Assembly: GCA_016929635.1 (NCBI GenBank)
Contig: JAFGIL010000013.1
Location: 1 to 32,235, forward strand
Reading direction: 5' to 3'
DNA length: 32,235 bases
Source of the DNA: Endomicrobiales bacterium
GTDB taxonomy: Bacteria > Elusimicrobiota > Endomicrobiia > Endomicrobiales > JAFGIL01
The translations under genes and the position numbers were made by a program. The notes under the pieces were generated by a model that saw only the letters and a program-made list of their open reading frames with translations, did not search any database and was not told where the DNA came from. This document shows, one piece after another, positions 31,112 to 32,235 of the stretch (its first letter is position 1; each line of letters opens with the position of its first letter).

Positions 31112-31260
31112 GTCATACCTGCGATGGTTCGACTTCGCTCCCCATCCTAAGCAACGCCGAAGGAAAGCCGGTATCCAGAAAACTTTTAACGTTGGATACT
31201 GGTCCGCCTCGGCGGAGACAAAAAAAACAATTGCGATACAGCATGCAAGTGCGGGATGAC
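31112..31260. repeat. REP/MITE-like intergenic repeat
   Basis: About 150 bp in the 313-bp gap between nikR and the LolA-like gene. The ends are roughly inverted (GTCATACCTGC at 31112, GCGGGATGAC at 31251-31260). Inside are CCGGTATCCA/TGGATACTGG (31168-31177, 31193-31202, 9 of 10 pairing) and the perfect TCCGCC-TC-GGCGGA (31203-31216). The pattern matches the dispersed 'gtcat..tggataccgg' family common in environmental genomes. A reading frame across it is a by-product. The rest of the gap is the NikR operator and AT-rich DNA. Confidence 0.75.
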
Positions 31261-31295
31261 AATTTAACCCTTATTTTAATATAAAGCCCTTAAAA

Positions 31296-32093
31296 CTACT
31301 GATGTTCCAGGTAGCGGACAGTGAAGAAGTCGTCTTTAATATCATTATTGAGAATTACCTTTTCGGTCTTAAGCACGGATTTACGGCCGTTCTGTTTGTT
31401 TTCCATTGTAATATGCATCGGGTGGTATTTTCCGTTCTTCTTGTCCATCTCTTTTACTTCTAGCATATTAAGCTCTTTTAATAGTTCATTGTCCTGATCG
31501 TAATAAACAGCTTTCCTGATAACAAAATCCTGTTTGCCTATATATGATATCTTGCGAAGGAATCCATTCTCATCTGCTATATCGTCATCTTTTGCCTTAG
31601 TTTCTACTACATAGCAGGGAATATCGCGAACGGTTTGGGCTTCAAGCATCTTGTAGGTGAAATCATCAAGTATGGGAGGCGTCATATCAGCATAAGAAAA
31701 CTCCGAACCCATAAAACTTTTTGCTTTTTCAGAGCTCACTATTCTGCGCACTTTTCGCAGTGCGGGAAGATAAAGCCATATATCGTCATCTTTCTTTTCA
31801 TAATCATAAGTTAAAAGCCCGGTTCCTTTGACGTCAGCCGGAGCCAAAAACCGCACCAGCTTCTTCTGCGTATCGCCGTTGTCATAAAGCTTTGCAACCT
31901 GTGCTATCTTGCGCACCCGTTCCCTTCCTTTTGAATCGATGATTGTCATTTCAGAAACAGCTTCCATGCCGGGAAGCCTTGTTGCTTTGTATGATTTATC
32001 TATTACGTCCTTAGGAAGCATTTCGCAGTACAAAGCTTTAACATATAATGCCGTCATAATTGATAAAACAATAAGTACAGTTTTTATTTTCAT
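31296..32093 (-). CDS. LolA-like outer membrane lipoprotein-sorting protein
   Basis: A 265-aa exported protein. ATG 32093 is chosen for its ribosome site (GAAGAGGAATATATT) and the following signal peptide (KTVLIVLSIMTALYVKALYC); an in-frame ATG at 32138 lies within the repeat. Core marks are FLAPADVKGTGLLTYDYEKKDDDIWLYLPALRKVRRIV and KSFMGSEFSYADM, typical of the LolA-like family (PF17131) often found with RND-type exporters. A role in carrying lipids or lipoproteins across the periplasm is inferred from the family. No RND partner is in the window; the gene may start an operon cut off from it. The 120-bp repeat lies directly upstream. Confidence 0.9.
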   Translation of the reverse strand: MKIKTVLIVLSIMTALYVKALYCEMLPKDVIDKSYKATRLPGMEAVSEMTIIDSKGRERVRKIAQVAKLYDNGDTQKKLVRFLAPADVKGTGLLTYDYEKKDDDIWLYLPALRKVRRIVSSEKAKSFMGSEFSYADMTPPILDDFTYKMLEAQTVRDIPCYVVETKAKDDDIADENGFLRKISYIGKQDFVIRKAVYYDQDNELLKELNMLEVKEMDKKNGKYHPMHITMENKQNGRKSVLKTEKVILNNDIKDDFFTVRYLEHQ

Positions 32094-32115
32094 AATATAT
32101 TCCTCTTCAATTTTT

Positions 32116-32235
32116 TTCGTAATGTCAAAAACTTGCAAGTATTTTTAGACATTTTGATTGAAATTATATAAGAATTCTTCTTTTTAACAGGTGCCCCCCT
32201 GTTTTTTCACTTAGCACCTTTGTTTCCTTTTTTAC
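32116..32235 (-). repeat. 120-bp shared leader repeat, right copy
   Basis: Reverse-complement copy of 115-234 with two mismatches (equivalent to positions 190 and 203 of the left copy). Read with its gene (leftward), it has the same orientation as the left copy and ends 22 bp before the LolA-like start codon. The window ends at the base matching position 115, so it may extend further. The TATAAT and all palindromes are kept; one mismatch weakens the large arm pair. Confidence 0.9.

Noticed and set aside
31084-31284. 66-codon frame over the REP-like element
   Set aside because: The sequence is dominated by palindromes and the frame has no ribosome site.
115-32235. Whole window as a composite transposon with 120-bp terminal inverted repeats
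   Set aside because: No transposase, integrase or target-site duplication is visible, and the block's fixed position before two start codons fits a shared leader better.
1-32235. CRISPR array, tRNA, rRNA, riboswitch or toxin-antitoxin pair
   Set aside because: No regularly spaced direct repeats, cloverleaf, rRNA signature, known riboswitch core or toxin-antitoxin arrangement was found on either strand by eye.

Overview
The window is AT-rich bacterial DNA from an organism with an outer membrane. It encodes two TonB-dependent receptors, a PorV-like barrel protein, a LolA-like protein and several lipoproteins. Much of the content suits an anaerobic or microaerophilic life: hemerythrin, a superoxide-reductase-like secreted protein, a clostridial-type ferredoxin, and NadA beside a cysteine desulfurase. 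The FlgD/Por-type C-terminal domain next to a PorV-like barrel recalls uncultured lineages such as Elusimicrobiota, Omnitrophota or related candidate phyla. That placement is only an inference. No rRNA, tRNA, CRISPR array, transposase or phage gene was seen.

Layout. Bases 1-234 hold two GC-rich hairpins and a 120-bp repeat. Bases 255-1776 (+) encode small stress or signalling proteins (SOR-like secreted protein, Cys-rich mini-protein, hemerythrin, CBS pair). Bases 1853-5373 (+) encode cysteine desulfurase and NadA, then a thioredoxin-fold lipoprotein, CcdA and a 55-aa membrane protein with two histidines. Bases 5480-9257 (-) encode a lysine-rich secreted protein, a PorV/CsgG-like fusion, a protein with a FlgD-like tail and a large surface protein. 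Bases 9341-11338 (-) encode a hybrid histidine kinase. Bases 11553-14418 (+) form an operon of two radical SAM enzymes and a nucleoside phosphorylase/nucleosidase-fold protein. Bases 14505-16164 (-) form an ArsR-headed thiol operon (thioredoxin, 54-aa membrane protein, thioredoxin lipoprotein, ferredoxin, 28-aa Cys-rich peptide). Bases 16359-16724 (-) encode a small exported protein with its own promoter. Bases 16821-21765 (-) form a cation operon (TrkH/KtrB, TrkA/KtrA, membrane PAS protein, CorA, RCK-C membrane protein). Bases 21946-30982 (-) form a NikR-headed metal locus (NikR, TonB receptor, A-I type ABC transporter, methyltransferase, DUF1007, NicO, second TonB receptor). Bases 31112-31260 hold a REP/MITE-like repeat. 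Bases 31296-32093 (-) encode a LolA-like protein, and the second copy of the 120-bp repeat closes the window.

How the genes fit together. The NikR operator (GTGTTAC-N13-GTAACAC) overlaps a strong promoter, so the locus is best read as nickel (or Ni/Co) homeostasis even though its ABC transporter looks like a zinc system. The thioredoxin, CcdA and two paralogous thioredoxin lipoproteins suggest a relay of reducing power from cytoplasm to periplasm. The most unusual feature is the 120-bp block, 98% identical in two copies. Each copy lies in the same orientation about 20 bp upstream of the start codon of an otherwise unrelated exported protein, which looks like a duplicated regulatory leader.
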